64,000 bases of DNA from Ascidiaceihabitans sp023955215 (GCA_943788345.1 CALSPX010000004.1:1-64000), one strand, 5' to 3'; positions 31,157-40,610 are shown, counted from the stretch's first letter. Program-made: numbers and translations. Notes: generated from the sequence alone by a model not told the origin.

Positions 31157-32049
31157 TATAGGCGTCCTTTCAGCAGTTTAAACGCGTCGCCAAAGGCATC
31201 CATGGCTGATGCAGGCACAATGACGGTTTGCGATCCGTTGCTGGTGCCAAGGGCAGTTAGCGCTTCGACCTGCTTCAGCGCCACTTGGTATTGTGCGGCT
31301 TCAATGCCGTGTTCTGTGATGGCCGTGGCAACTGCTGCGGTTGCGTAGGCTTCGGCGTCTGCCAGCACCTTACGCGCTTTGGCGGATTGCTCTGATGCAT
31401 ATAGTTCAGCGTCGGCGCCTAGTTCTACGGCGCGTTTTGACCCTTCGGCCTCTGTCACTTGAGCACGACGTGCGCGTTCAGCGTTCAGCTGTTGCATCAT
31501 CGCGGCGCGGGTGGCGGCGTCTAGGTTTACGTCTAGGATTTCGGCGCGTGTTACTTCAATGCCCCAGTCGTCCACGGCACCCTCAACCAGTTTTTTGACT
31601 GTGGTAATGAGGGCTGTGCGGTTTGCCTGTACCTCATCAAGGTCCATTTTGCCGATTTCGGCACGCACGATCCCTGCAACCGTTGTGGAAATCGCGCTGT
31701 CGACGTCGCGGATACGGTAAACTGTCTTTTCCGGTTCAGTGATGCGGTAAAAGACAGATGTGTCGATCTGAACCAGCACGTTATCGCGGGTAATTGCGTC
31801 TTGGGACGCGGTTGGCAACTGGCGCTCTAGGATCGAGATTTTGTGGGCAACGCGATCAAGGAATGGGATGATCATATTGATCCCTGGGCCAAGCACCGAG
31901 TGGAGGCGACCAAAGCGTTCAATCACATGCTGCTCTGACTGTGAAACGATGCGAACGGCTTTGAGGACCAGCACAACGAAGAGGACGGCGAGCAAGAGAT
32001 AGACGATGTTACCTTGGATGGCGTTCAGGATCAGTTCTTCGATTGGCAT
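31156..32049 (-). CDS. SPFH/Band 7 (stomatin-like) protein
   Basis: Paraslipin/stomatin-type scaffold protein of 297 residues. An N-terminal membrane helix (NIVYLLLAVLFVVLVLKAV) is followed by the SPFH domain (VIERFGRLHSVLGPGINMIIPFLDRVAHKI, DVQ-type TVAGIVRAEIGKMDLDE) and an alanine/glutamate coiled-coil tail (RRAQVTEAEGSKRAVELGADAELYASEQSAKARKV). ATG 32049 (MPIEELIL) is preferred to the longer frame. With NfeD it forms a membrane microdomain or quality-control unit; E. coli QmcA-YbbK is the nearest known analogue. Confidence 0.92.
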   Translation of the reverse strand: MPIEELILNAIQGNIVYLLLAVLFVVLVLKAVRIVSQSEQHVIERFGRLHSVLGPGINMIIPFLDRVAHKISILERQLPTASQDAITRDNVLVQIDTSVFYRITEPEKTVYRIRDVDSAISTTVAGIVRAEIGKMDLDEVQANRTALITTVKKLVEGAVDDWGIEVTRAEILDVNLDAATRAAMMQQLNAERARRAQVTEAEGSKRAVELGADAELYASEQSAKARKVLADAEAYATAAVATAITEHGIEAAQYQVALKQVEALTALGTSNGSQTVIVPASAMDAFGDAFKLLKGRL

Positions 32050-32168
32050 AATGCGCGTCCTTTGAGTATTTTTTTTTATTATACCTTGAAACATGGGGGT
32101 TCATCACGCGGATTGCAAGTTTGCGTGAACCGGTTTATCGCCCTTTCAACACCCTGAGAGGCCCCAAC

Positions 32169-33296
32169 ATGACCAAAGTTACATTCGATTTACACGCCAC
32201 CGATGGCAAGGCCCGTACGGGTCAAATCAACACGCCGCGCGGTGAAATTCGTACACCTGCGTTTATGCCTGTGGGCACGGCTGCGACCGTTAAAGCGATG
32301 ATGCCTGAAAGCGTGCGTTCGACGGGTGCTGACATCTTGCTGGGCAACACCTATCACTTGATGCTTCGCCCGACGGCTGAGCGGATTGAGCGCCTTGGTG
32401 GTCTGCACAAGTTCATGAATTGGGAACGCCCGATTTTGACGGACAGTGGTGGGTTTCAGGTGATGAGTTTGGCCGGATTGCGCAAACTGACCGAACAGGG
32501 CGTGACGTTCAAATCCCACATCGATGGGTCCAGCCACGAGATCACGCCAGAGCGGTCTATGGAAATTCAGCGTATGCTGGGATCAGACATCGTGATGTGC
32601 TTTGACGAATGTCCGGCGCTTCCTGCCGACCGCAAACGTATTGCGGAAAGTATGCGCATGTCGATGCGTTGGGCTGATCGGTCCAAGGTGGCCTTTGGCG
32701 ATCGTCCGGGGCACGCACTGTTTGGTATTATGCAGGGCGGTCTGGAAAAGGATTTTCGCGAGGAAAGTGCGAATGCACTGACTGACATTGGGTTTGATGG
32801 GTATGCCGTCGGTGGATTGGCTGTGGGCGAGGGGCAGCAGGCAATGTTTGATTGTCTAGATTATGCGCCTGATATGCTGCCAACGGACAAGCCGCGTTAT
32901 TTGATGGGCGTGGGTAAACCTGACGACATCGTCGGCGCAGTCGCGCGTGGCATCGATATGATGGATTGCGTGCTGCCTTCACGCTCTGGTCGTACGGGAC
33001 AGGTGTTTACCCGTCACGGTGTTGTGAACATTAAAAATGCGCGCCACGCAGATGATCGGCGCCCACTTGATGAGAACTGCAGCTGTCCTGCGTGTTCTAA
33101 TTATAGTCGCGCTTATTTGAACCACGTGTTTCGCAGCAATGAAATGATTTCGGGCATGTTGCTGACATGGCATAACTTGCAATACTTTCAGGATATTATG
33201 CAGGGAATGCGGGATGCGATTGGGGCTGGTACCTTTGAAGCATGGCAAAAAGATTTCCATGACGGGCGTGCACAGGGCGACATCGAACCCCTATAA
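32169..33296 (+). CDS. tgt: Queuine/preQ1 tRNA-ribosyltransferase
   Basis: Exchanges guanine 34 for preQ1 in GUN-anticodon tRNAs, including the tRNA-Asp species encoded nearby. The 375-residue TIM barrel has the catalytic Asp region LTDSGGFQVMSL, the second Asp in GIDMMDCVLPSR (nucleophile), GRTGQVFTRHG, and the zinc site CSCPACSNYSRAYLNH. ATG 32169 (MTKVTFDLHATDGKARTGQ) gives the family N-terminus; the frame is open from 32121. It is divergent from the SPFH gene with about 120 bp between. Confidence 0.95.
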   Translation: MTKVTFDLHATDGKARTGQINTPRGEIRTPAFMPVGTAATVKAMMPESVRSTGADILLGNTYHLMLRPTAERIERLGGLHKFMNWERPILTDSGGFQVMSLAGLRKLTEQGVTFKSHIDGSSHEITPERSMEIQRMLGSDIVMCFDECPALPADRKRIAESMRMSMRWADRSKVAFGDRPGHALFGIMQGGLEKDFREESANALTDIGFDGYAVGGLAVGEGQQAMFDCLDYAPDMLPTDKPRYLMGVGKPDDIVGAVARGIDMMDCVLPSRSGRTGQVFTRHGVVNIKNARHADDRRPLDENCSCPACSNYSRAYLNHVFRSNEMISGMLLTWHNLQYFQDIMQGMRDAIGAGTFEAWQKDFHDGRAQGDIEPL

Positions 33297-33365
33297 AACC
33301 TCAGGAAAATGCCAACAAGTTTGCTGATCCCATTGCACCTCAGTGGGGATCACGTCATTGTTGCC

Positions 33366-33395
33366 CTTGAAACAGGCATATAAGACCTACACTTA
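33366..33395 (+). promoter_or_regulatory. Possible heat-shock promoter of lon
   Basis: CTTGAAA at 33366-33372 matches the -35 element of sigma-32 promoters, about 100 bp before the lon start. The -10 candidate (CTACACT at about 33388) is a poor match, so this is a tentative call. Confidence 0.25.
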
Positions 33396-33472
33396 ACAAA
33401 GTCGAAACAGGAGACGGCCATTGGTTGCCTAGATTAGGGACCGCGCCGCCTTGCCAGATTAAGGAATTGAGC

Positions 33473-35875
33473 ATGCAAGAGCCACTTAACGCATCCTACC
33501 CCGTATTGCCTTTGCGCGATATTGTTGTGTTCCCACACATGATTGTGCCGCTTTTTGTTGGCCGCGAAAAATCAGTACGCGCCCTTGAAGAGGTCATGGC
33601 CGACGATAAGCAAATCTTGCTGTCCAGCCAAACCGATCCCTCTGAGGATGATCCACAAAGCGATGGTATCTTTAAGGCTGGCGTTTTGGCCAATGTCTTG
33701 CAGTTGCTGAAGTTGCCAGACGGCACTGTTAAAGTGCTGGTCGAGGGCCAAGCCCGCGTGCGTATCACCGAATACCTAGATAATGACGACTTCTTTGAAG
33801 CCCGCGCGGAGTATCTGACTGAGATGCCTGGTGATGTGGCCACAACTGAGGCGCTGTTGCGTACGGTTGGCGACGAGTTTGAGCGCTATTCAAAAGTTAA
33901 AAAGAACATCCCTGAAGAGGCGTTGGCCGCCGTTGGTGAATCTGACGAGCCATCAAAGCTGGCTGATTTGGTCGCTGGTCATCTAGGGATCGAAGTTGAG
34001 CAGAAGCAAGACTTGCTAGAGACCCTCAGCATTTCTGAACGTCTTGAGAAGGTCTATGGCCTGATGCAGGGCGAGATGTCTGTTTTGCAGGTTGAGAAGA
34101 AGATCAAAACCCGCGTCAAAACACAGATGGAACGCACGCAGCGTGAGTATTATCTGAACGAACAGATGAAAGCGATCCAGCAAGAGTTGGGTGACGGCGA
34201 AGACGGCAAGAACGAGATGGACGAGCTGAACGAGAAAATCAGCGCGACCAAACTTAGCAAAGAAGCCCGTGAAAAGGTCGACTCTGAAGTTAAGAAGCTT
34301 AAAAACATGTCTCCTATGTCTGCTGAGGCCACTGTTGTCCGCAACTATCTGGACTGGATGCTGGGCGTTCCTTGGGGTGTCAAATCCCGCGTGAAGAAGG
34401 ACTTGGTCCGCGCGCAGAAAATCTTGGACGATGATCATTATGGTCTGGAAAAAGTCAAAGAACGCATCGTTGAGTATTTGGCTGTGCAGCAACGTTCTGC
34501 CAAGATGAAGGGCCCGATCATGTGTTTGGTTGGTCCTCCCGGTGTTGGTAAGACATCGCTTGGTAAATCTGTGGCCAAAGCCACGGGCCGTGAGTTTATT
34601 CGCATCTCCCTTGGTGGTGTGCGCGACGAAAGCGAAATTCGTGGTCACCGTCGTACCTATATCGGCTCTATGCCCGGTAAGATCATTCAGGCTTTGAAAA
34701 AGGCTAAGACCAGCAATCCGCTGATCTTGTTGGATGAAATCGACAAAATGGGCCAAGATTTCCGCGGCGACCCTGCATCTGCGATGTTGGAAGTGTTGGA
34801 TCCGGAACAGAACTCTACCTTTGTGGATCACTATCTAGAGGTCGAATATGACCTGTCTGATGTGATGTTCCTAACCACATCCAACAGCTACAACATGCCT
34901 GGTCCGTTGCTGGATCGCATGGAGATCATTCCGTTGTCAGGTTACACTGAGGACGAAAAGCACGAGATCGCCAAGCAGCACTTGTTGCCAAAGCAGATCA
35001 AGAACCATGGCCTAAAAAAAGGTGAGTATGAGCTGACTGATGACGGATTGACCGACATCATCCGCTATTACACACGTGAAGCTGGCGTTCGTAACCTTGA
35101 GCGTGAGATTGGCAAAACGGCACGTAAGTCTTTGACCAAGATCATCAAAAAGGAAGAAACCAGCGTCGTTGTTTCTGCTGAGAACATGAACGATTTCTTG
35201 GGTGTCAAAAAATACCGCTATGGTTTGGCTGAACAGCACGACCAAGTTGGTGTTGTAACTGGTTTGGCATGGACATCCGTTGGTGGTGATCTGTTGCATA
35301 TCGAGGCGTTGAAATTGCCTGGTAAAGGGCGGATGAAAACGACCGGTAAGTTGGGCGATGTGATGAAGGAATCCATCGAAGCGGCGTCATCCTATGTGCG
35401 TTCGATCAGCCCTAAAATTGGGGTTAAGCCAACTAAGTTTGATAAGCTTGATATCCACGTTCACGTGCCAGATGGCGCGACACCGAAAGATGGGCCATCT
35501 GCTGGTCTGGCGATGGTGACATCGATTGTGTCTGTGTTGACGGGTATTCCTGTGCGCAAAGACATTGCCATGACAGGTGAGGTTTCGTTGCGTGGTAACG
35601 CAATGCCAATTGGTGGCTTGAAAGAGAAGTTGTTGGCGGCGCTGCGCGGTGGGATCAAAACAGTTCTTATTCCCGAAGAGAACGAGAAAGACTTGGCCGA
35701 AATTCCAGACAACGTGAAAGAGGGATTGAAGATCATTCCTGTGACGCATGTGTCTGAAGTTTTGGAGTACGCGTTGGTGTCTGAACCTGAATCCATCCAC
35801 TGGGATGAAGCGGCAGAAGAGGCGGCGGCAGCCGCAGCGGCTGCTGTAACGGCGCCAAGTGCTACTGCGCACTAA
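33473..35875 (+). CDS. lon: ATP-dependent protease Lon
   Basis: Cytosolic AAA+ serine protease of 800 residues that degrades misfolded and regulatory proteins. It has the N-terminal LAN domain (YPVLPLRDIVVFPHMIVPLF), a coiled middle region, Walker A GPPGVGKTSLGKS, Walker B LILLDEIDK, and the protease domain with catalytic Ser676 in KDGPSAGLAM and Lys near 719 in IGGLKEKLLAA. The C-terminus carries an odd alanine-rich tail (EEAAAAAAAAVTAPSATAH). ATG 33473 has AAGGA nine bases upstream; the frame opens at 33425. A strong terminator follows. Confidence 0.97.
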   Translation: MQEPLNASYPVLPLRDIVVFPHMIVPLFVGREKSVRALEEVMADDKQILLSSQTDPSEDDPQSDGIFKAGVLANVLQLLKLPDGTVKVLVEGQARVRITEYLDNDDFFEARAEYLTEMPGDVATTEALLRTVGDEFERYSKVKKNIPEEALAAVGESDEPSKLADLVAGHLGIEVEQKQDLLETLSISERLEKVYGLMQGEMSVLQVEKKIKTRVKTQMERTQREYYLNEQMKAIQQELGDGEDGKNEMDELNEKISATKLSKEAREKVDSEVKKLKNMSPMSAEATVVRNYLDWMLGVPWGVKSRVKKDLVRAQKILDDDHYGLEKVKERIVEYLAVQQRSAKMKGPIMCLVGPPGVGKTSLGKSVAKATGREFIRISLGGVRDESEIRGHRRTYIGSMPGKIIQALKKAKTSNPLILLDEIDKMGQDFRGDPASAMLEVLDPEQNSTFVDHYLEVEYDLSDVMFLTTSNSYNMPGPLLDRMEIIPLSGYTEDEKHEIAKQHLLPKQIKNHGLKKGEYELTDDGLTDIIRYYTREAGVRNLEREIGKTARKSLTKIIKKEETSVVVSAENMNDFLGVKKYRYGLAEQHDQVGVVTGLAWTSVGGDLLHIEALKLPGKGRMKTTGKLGDVMKESIEAASSYVRSISPKIGVKPTKFDKLDIHVHVPDGATPKDGPSAGLAMVTSIVSVLTGIPVRKDIAMTGEVSLRGNAMPIGGLKEKLLAALRGGIKTVLIPEENEKDLAEIPDNVKEGLKIIPVTHVSEVLEYALVSEPESIHWDEAAEEAAAAAAAAVTAPSATAH

Positions 35876-35894
35876 GGGCTAAATGATAATAAAA

Positions 35895-35926
35895 GGGCGG
35901 CTCATGTCATGAGCCGCTTTTTTTTG
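35895..35926 (+). terminator. Rho-independent terminator after lon
   Basis: GCGGCTCATG (35897-35906) and CATGAGCCGC (35908-35917) form a 10-bp perfect stem, followed by eight T residues. Confidence 0.95.
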
Positions 35927-36066
35927 CATCTGCTGCTAAGTGTTATGATTTGTTGCCTAATTTGTGTCATTTCTAGCTTAAGTGGAAAGGAAAGGTGGAT
36001 ATTCCCGTATTTTGAGCCTAAACTGTTTCCAATAAAGAAACAGCCATTGCGGCGGGGATGACACTA

Positions 36067-36515
36067 ATGCCGACTAAAAAGTCAAAAACACCAGTAGTAC
36101 TCGAGCAAACAACAGACCAAGAGAATGCGGTACAAGCTGCAGTTAAAGCAGTTGTTGAATCACCGATTGCAACATCTGCATCGCCAGTTGTTGTCGAAGG
36201 CCCACAGCCAGTTGTGAGCGGTCCTGTGATGCGCAAAAGGAATTGATCGACCTTGTCGTTGAACGTTCTGGCTTGAAGAAAAAAGATGCCAAGCCGATTG
36301 TCGAAGCAACTTTGGCGATCTTGGGTGAAGCTTTGGCTGAAGCACGTGAATTGAACCTACAGCCACTTGGCAAGGTCAAAGTACGTCGTGAAAAGCTGAT
36401 GCCAAACGGGCGTGTTTTGGTGACAAAAATCCGTCAGTCTATGGGATCAGAAGGGTCGGACAGCGCGGACAGCGACTCAGATGATGCGGCTGACATGCCG
36501 GAAGCTGCTGAATAA
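36067..36515 (+). pseudogene. HU-like DNA-binding protein gene with a -1 frameshift
   Basis: The first part (36067-36246) encodes a Lys/Val/Pro-rich tail ending GPVMRKRN and a stop. The second part (from TTG 36243) continues as a normal HU/IHF fold (LIDLVVERSGLKKKDAKPIVEATLAIL, then LNLQPLGKVKVRREK) with an acidic tail. Homologues would read MRKKELIDLVVERSG across the junction. Adding one A to the AAAA run at 36235-36238 restores this exactly, so a single-base deletion (real or a sequencing error) breaks the gene. The stop TGA overlaps the TTG codon (TTGA), so re-initiation is conceivable. ATG 36067 has a GGCGGGG site nine bases upstream. Confidence 0.8.
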
Positions 36516-36539
36516 GCAATTTCAATTGAGATGAATTAA

Positions 36540-36572
36540 GCCGCTCCTGCTCGCAGGGGCGGTTTTCTTTTT
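36540..36572 (+). terminator. Rho-independent terminator after the HU-like gene
   Basis: CCGCTCCTG (36541-36549) pairs with CAGGGGCGG (36554-36562, one G-T pair), followed by TTTTCTTTTTT. Confidence 0.9.
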
Positions 36573-36618
36573 TGGGCTTACGTGCTTTGAGTGAGCACGC
36601 GCGAAAAGGAGCCCACAG

Positions 36619-37188
36619 ATGTACCCAGAAATTTATGTATTGCGACACGGCGAAACGTTTTGGAATTCTGAGGGTCGGATGCAAGGTGGTCTTAATTCAC
36701 CGTTAACACCGCTTGGAAAAGAGCAAGCTGAACGTCAGGCTGCGATTCTGTCCCAGATTGATTTGAGTAGATTCGCGATTTTGTGCAGCCCACAGGGCAG
36801 GGCGTTCGAAACAGCGGCGATTGCTTTGGCCCGTCAGGTCGATAATATTCATACTGATCCGCGTCTACGAGAGATCGAAGTGGGCGAATGGAAGGGGCGT
36901 TTGCGGTCTGAACTCGCGTCCCCAGATGAATTTGAAGAAACCCCTGATGGCGCATTAGAGCTGTATGAGCAGGCTCCGGGCGGCGAGGGGTTTGACGCAC
37001 TTGAGGCCCGTTGTATGGAATTTGTATCGTCTTTACAGGGGCCTAGCGTATTGGTGACGCATGGGATTACATCCCGCATGTTGCGTTCAACCGTTTTGGG
37101 ACTTGGGCGGGACGGCATGTCAAAAATGCCCGGCGGGCAGGGCGTTGTGTATCATTTGAAAAATGGTGAGCAAAAACGTCTATCTTAG
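36619..37188 (+). CDS. Histidine phosphatase family protein
   Basis: A 189-residue phosphoglycerate-mutase-like phosphatase. The catalytic LRHGETFWNSEGRMQGG near the N-terminus holds the phospho-histidine, the acid/base Glu lies in REIEVGEWKGR, and the second catalytic His is in VLVTHGITSRML. Cytosolic. Possible substrates range from phosphosugars to nucleotide or cobamide intermediates (CobC-like); there is no context to choose. It stands alone between the HU-like gene and tRNA-Val. Confidence 0.93.
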   Translation: MYPEIYVLRHGETFWNSEGRMQGGLNSPLTPLGKEQAERQAAILSQIDLSRFAILCSPQGRAFETAAIALARQVDNIHTDPRLREIEVGEWKGRLRSELASPDEFEETPDGALELYEQAPGGEGFDALEARCMEFVSSLQGPSVLVTHGITSRMLRSTVLGLGRDGMSKMPGGQGVVYHLKNGEQKRLS

Positions 37189-37229
37189 GCTTGCGTCTGT
37201 CTAAACGTTTGTCTAAATACCGCCTTACC

Positions 37230-37305
<76 letters not shown>

Positions 37306-37418
37306 TTTCATCCAAACAATAGTTCTACCAACACGTCGCGCCCTTAGGGCGTTCCAAGCGCTTATTCACCATCGTCGGATGTGCGCACATTGTTTTGCAA
37401 AGCGCGCACACAGTGATG

Positions 37419-37817
37419 TTAAGTTTGGTCAGCAGCCTCAATGTCTTCAAATGCTTTGCGCGCGATGCGGAAACACTCAACCCCTTGTGGTACGCCACAG
37501 TAAATGGCGATGACGTGGATGATCGCGCGAACTTCTTCTTTGGACACGCCGTTGGTGATTGCGCCGTGCAGGTGTAACTCCCATTCATGCATTTTGCCCA
37601 AGGCACCGATCATCGACAGGTTCATCATCGAACGGGTTTTGGCGTCGATCACATCGTCGCCCCAGCCAAAACCCCAACACCATGCAGTCATCGCCTCTTG
37701 GAAGGGGCGGGTAAAGTCATCGGCGGTTGCCAAGTTACCTTCGACATATTCTGCCCCAAGGGTTGATTTGCGCTGCTCTAAACCCTTTAAAAATAGATCT
37801 TCGTCAAACGTGCTCAT
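37419..37817 (-). CDS. Carboxymuconolactone decarboxylase family protein
   Basis: A 132-residue CMD/AhpD-fold protein close in size and sequence to PcaC (4-carboxymuconolactone decarboxylase): RPFQEAMTAWCWGFGWGD, RSMMNLSMIGALGKMHEWELHLHGA, then NGVSKEEVRAIIHVIAIYCGVPQGVECFRIA. It lacks the AhpD CxxC redox pair, which favours the PcaC branch of the beta-ketoadipate pathway. No other pca gene is in the window, so the role is uncertain. It stands alone on the minus strand between two tRNA genes. Confidence 0.88.
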   Translation of the reverse strand: MSTFDEDLFLKGLEQRKSTLGAEYVEGNLATADDFTRPFQEAMTAWCWGFGWGDDVIDAKTRSMMNLSMIGALGKMHEWELHLHGAITNGVSKEEVRAIIHVIAIYCGVPQGVECFRIARKAFEDIEAADQT

Positions 37818-37948
37818 GGCCTGTCCTTTTGAGTGAGTTGTTGGGTTCTGGATATCAGAATAGGGCCATTTGAAAAACCTTCGATTTTGTTGATTTGTCC
37901 GCTTGACGCGCCTTACATGTGAACCTATTACAGCCTCAACAATGCTGC

Positions 37949-38025
37949 GCGGTTGTAGCTCAGTTGGTTAGAGTATCGGCCTGTCACGCCGAGGGTCGCG
38001 GGTTCGAGTCCCGTCAACCGCGCCA
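37949..38025 (+). tRNA. tRNA-Asp (anticodon GTC), copy 1
   Basis: A 77-base cloverleaf. Acceptor GCGGTTG pairs with CAACCGC, anticodon stem TCGGC/GCCGA surrounds CTGTCAC (GTC), and the T arm is CGCGGGTTCGAGTCCCGT. CCA is encoded. Identical to the copy at 40684-40760. Confidence 0.96.
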
Positions 38026-38118
38026 TTGTTAAACATATCCTATAATCGACTTATAACTGCAAAAAGCTGATTTTTCAGTTGATTGTTGCATATTGTTCGT
38101 CTACTCACCCCGTAAATA

Positions 38119-38130
38119 GTTAGCGCTAAC
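38119..38130. promoter_or_regulatory. Palindromic operator upstream of edd
   Basis: GTTAGCGCTAAC is a perfect 12-bp palindrome ending 26 bp before the edd start, a position where a repressor would block transcription. The form fits LacI-family sugar regulators, but no such regulator gene is in the window. Confidence 0.6.
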
Positions 38131-38156
38131 ATTAATTTGCTAAGGTGAGTCCAAAA

Positions 38157-39965
38157 ATGTCTATACATGCCACACTAAAATCTGTGACCGATAGAATTGT
38201 TGCCCGCAGCGCGACAAGCCGAGGCCAATATATGGCCCGCATGAAAGCGGCGCAGACGAAAGGCCCTTCACGCGGTCACTTGTCTTGCAGCGGTCAGGCC
38301 CACGCATTTGCTGCTTCAGGTGAAGATCAGAACGAGTTGGCGACTGGTATTGGTGGTAACCTTGGCATCGTCACAGCCTTTAACGACATGCTTTCTGCGC
38401 ACCAACCTTTTGAGCACTTTCCGGCAGTGATGCGCGAAGCTGCACGTTCAGTTGGTGGCACTGCACAGGTTGCAGGTGGTGTGCCGGCAATGTGTGACGG
38501 CGTCACGCAGGGCGAGGCGGGCATGGAGCTAAGCCTGTTTTCTCGTGACTTGATCGCAATGGCCGCAGGCATCGCACTAAGCCACAACACATTCGATGCG
38601 GCCACCTATTTGGGTGTCTGCGATAAAATCGTTCCTGGCTTGGTCATTGGCGCTCAAGCATTCGGTCACCTGCCAGCTGTCTTTGTACCTGCGGGGCCAA
38701 TGACCAGTGGTTTGGCAAATGATGACAAGGCCATGGTTCGTCAGAAATTCGCTGCAGGCGAAGTTGGCCGTGACGCATTGATGAAGGCCGAAATGGCAGC
38801 ATACCACGGTCCGGGTACATGTACCTTCTATGGTACAGCCAACACCAACCAGATGTTGATGGAATTTATGGGTCTTCACTTGCCCGGTTCCAGCTTTGTT
38901 ACGCCTAACACTGAAATGCGCGCTGCATTGACAGCCGAGGGTGCAAAACGCGCACTTTCGCTAAGTGCGTTGGGCGACAACTATACCCCTGTGTGTGAAA
39001 TCCTAGACGAGAAAGCCTATGTAAACGGCATCGTTGGCTTGATGGCGACCGGTGGATCGACCAACTTGTTGATCCACTTGGTGGCTATGGCGCGTGCGGG
39101 TGGCATCATCCTTGATTGGGAAGACTTCTCTGAAATCTCTGATTTGGTGCCATTGTTGGCACGTGTGTATCCAAACGGTTTAGCGGATGTGAACCACTTC
39201 CACGCGGCGGGCGGTTTGGGATACTTGATTGGTGAATTGCTGCGCGGCGGCTTGCTGCACCCAGATACAAAAACTGTCGCTGGCGTTGGCCTGCACAACT
39301 ATACTCAGGAGCCGTTCATGGAGAATGGCGAATTGGTATGGCGCGAGGGCACGTCTGTGAGCCTGAATGCTAAGATCATCAGCACGCTAGAAGAGCCGTT
39401 CCAAGAAACAGGTGGCCTTAAGCGGTTGTCTGGTTCCCTTGGTACCGGCGTTATGAAGATTTCTGCCGTGGCCCCAGAGCACCGTGTGATCGAAGCGCCA
39501 GCGCGTGTGTTCCACGGTCAAGATGAAGTAAAAACAGCGTTTAAAGCTGGTGAGTTCACGGGTGACACAATCGTTGTTGTGCGTTTCCAAGGCCCGAAAG
39601 CCAACGGTATGCCAGAGCTGCACAGCCTGACACCAATGCTGGCGATCCTTCAGGGCCAAGGCAAAAAAGTTGCGTTGGTCACGGATGGACGCATGTCTGG
39701 TGCATCTGGTAAGGTGCCTGCTGCAATTCACGTGTGCCCAGAAGCCCTAGACGGTGGGCCAATCGCCTACATCAACGACGGCGACATGCTGCGTGTTGAT
39801 GCGGTTGAGGGCACATTGGAAATCCTGACGGAGGGTGCGCTGGAACGTGCCCCTGCACAGGTTGATCTCACTGCGAACCAGTCTGGTACTGGTCGCGAAA
39901 TGTTCGAAGTGTTTCGTTCTGCTGTTGGTCCTGCTGAAGCAGGTGCCAGCGTATTTGGAGTTTAA
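38157..39965 (+). CDS. edd: Phosphogluconate dehydratase
   Basis: First committed step of the Entner-Doudoroff pathway: 6-phosphogluconate to KDPG. The protein has 602 residues, the full IlvD/Edd family length. Cluster-binding cysteines are in MCDGVTQGEAGMELSLFSRD, VCDKIVPG and the CTFYGTANTNQM stretch, and GRMSGASGKVPAAIH marks the C-terminal domain. ATG 38157 is chosen, with AAGGTGAG about ten bases upstream; a GTG at 38145 would lie within that site. Eda follows after three bases. A LacI-type palindrome precedes the gene. Confidence 0.96.
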   Translation: MSIHATLKSVTDRIVARSATSRGQYMARMKAAQTKGPSRGHLSCSGQAHAFAASGEDQNELATGIGGNLGIVTAFNDMLSAHQPFEHFPAVMREAARSVGGTAQVAGGVPAMCDGVTQGEAGMELSLFSRDLIAMAAGIALSHNTFDAATYLGVCDKIVPGLVIGAQAFGHLPAVFVPAGPMTSGLANDDKAMVRQKFAAGEVGRDALMKAEMAAYHGPGTCTFYGTANTNQMLMEFMGLHLPGSSFVTPNTEMRAALTAEGAKRALSLSALGDNYTPVCEILDEKAYVNGIVGLMATGGSTNLLIHLVAMARAGGIILDWEDFSEISDLVPLLARVYPNGLADVNHFHAAGGLGYLIGELLRGGLLHPDTKTVAGVGLHNYTQEPFMENGELVWREGTSVSLNAKIISTLEEPFQETGGLKRLSGSLGTGVMKISAVAPEHRVIEAPARVFHGQDEVKTAFKAGEFTGDTIVVVRFQGPKANGMPELHSLTPMLAILQGQGKKVALVTDGRMSGASGKVPAAIHVCPEALDGGPIAYINDGDMLRVDAVEGTLEILTEGALERAPAQVDLTANQSGTGREMFEVFRSAVGPAEAGASVFGV

Positions 39966-39968
39966 GAT

Positions 39969-40610
39969 ATGACTGTTCAATCCCGTTCTGCTGGTACCCG
40001 CGCCTTATGTGAATTGGCCCCAATCATCCCTGTGTTGGTTGTCCATGATGTTGCACATGCTGTTCCATTGGCCGAGGCATTGGTGCGCGGCGGTTTGCCG
40101 GTTCTTGAGGTTACATTGCGTACACCTGCGGCACTTGATGTGATTGCTGCGATGGCGACTGTTAAAGGTGGCCATGTTGGGGCAGGGACATTGATTACAC
40201 CTGCAGACGTTGCCGCGGCTAAAGCGGCTGGCGCAACTTTTGGTGTGTCGCCAGGTGCAACAGATACATTGCTAGACGCATGTGAAGCGGCTGATTTGCC
40301 AATCTTGCCGGGTGCTGCATCTGCGTCTGAAGCGATGCGCCTTCTTGAGCGTGGCTATGATATGCTGAAGTTCTTCCCAGCTGAGGCTGCGGGTGGCGTT
40401 GACGCGATCAAAGGCATTGGTGGTCCACTTCCACAGATTTCATTCTGCCCAACCGGTGGGATCAACCCAACAAACGCCCCTAAGTATTTGGCGCTGTCCA
40501 ATGTTGTATGTGCTGGCGGCAGCTGGGTTGCACCAAACGATTTGGTCAACGCTGGCAAATGGGACGAGATCGAAGAATTGGCGCGTCAAGCAAGCGGTCT
40601 ATCACGCTGA
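39969..40610 (+). CDS. eda: 2-dehydro-3-deoxy-phosphogluconate (KDPG) aldolase
   Basis: Splits KDPG into pyruvate and glyceraldehyde 3-phosphate, finishing the Entner-Doudoroff route. The 213-residue class I aldolase has the catalytic Glu in VLEVTLRT, GAGTLITP, and the Schiff-base Lys in GYDMLKFFPAE, then CPTGGI for phosphate binding. It lies three bases after edd in an evident two-gene operon, followed by a 15-bp perfect hairpin and a tRNA-Asp gene. Confidence 0.96.
   Translation: MTVQSRSAGTRALCELAPIIPVLVVHDVAHAVPLAEALVRGGLPVLEVTLRTPAALDVIAAMATVKGGHVGAGTLITPADVAAAKAAGATFGVSPGATDTLLDACEAADLPILPGAASASEAMRLLERGYDMLKFFPAEAAGGVDAIKGIGGPLPQISFCPTGGINPTNAPKYLALSNVVCAGGSWVAPNDLVNAGKWDEIEELARQASGLSR

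Noticed and set aside
34016..34831. Long minus-strand frame inside lon
   Set aside because: The plus strand encodes a full, motif-complete Lon; the antisense product is His/Phe/Leu-rich without motifs.
36058..36066. ATG at 36058 as start of the HU-like gene
   Set aside because: The GGCGGGG site directly touches it; spacing is right only for ATG 36067.
37379..37390. Palindrome ATGTGCGCACAT downstream of the CMD-family gene
   Set aside because: It lies after the stop codon and is not near any promoter; it may be part of a weak 3' structure.
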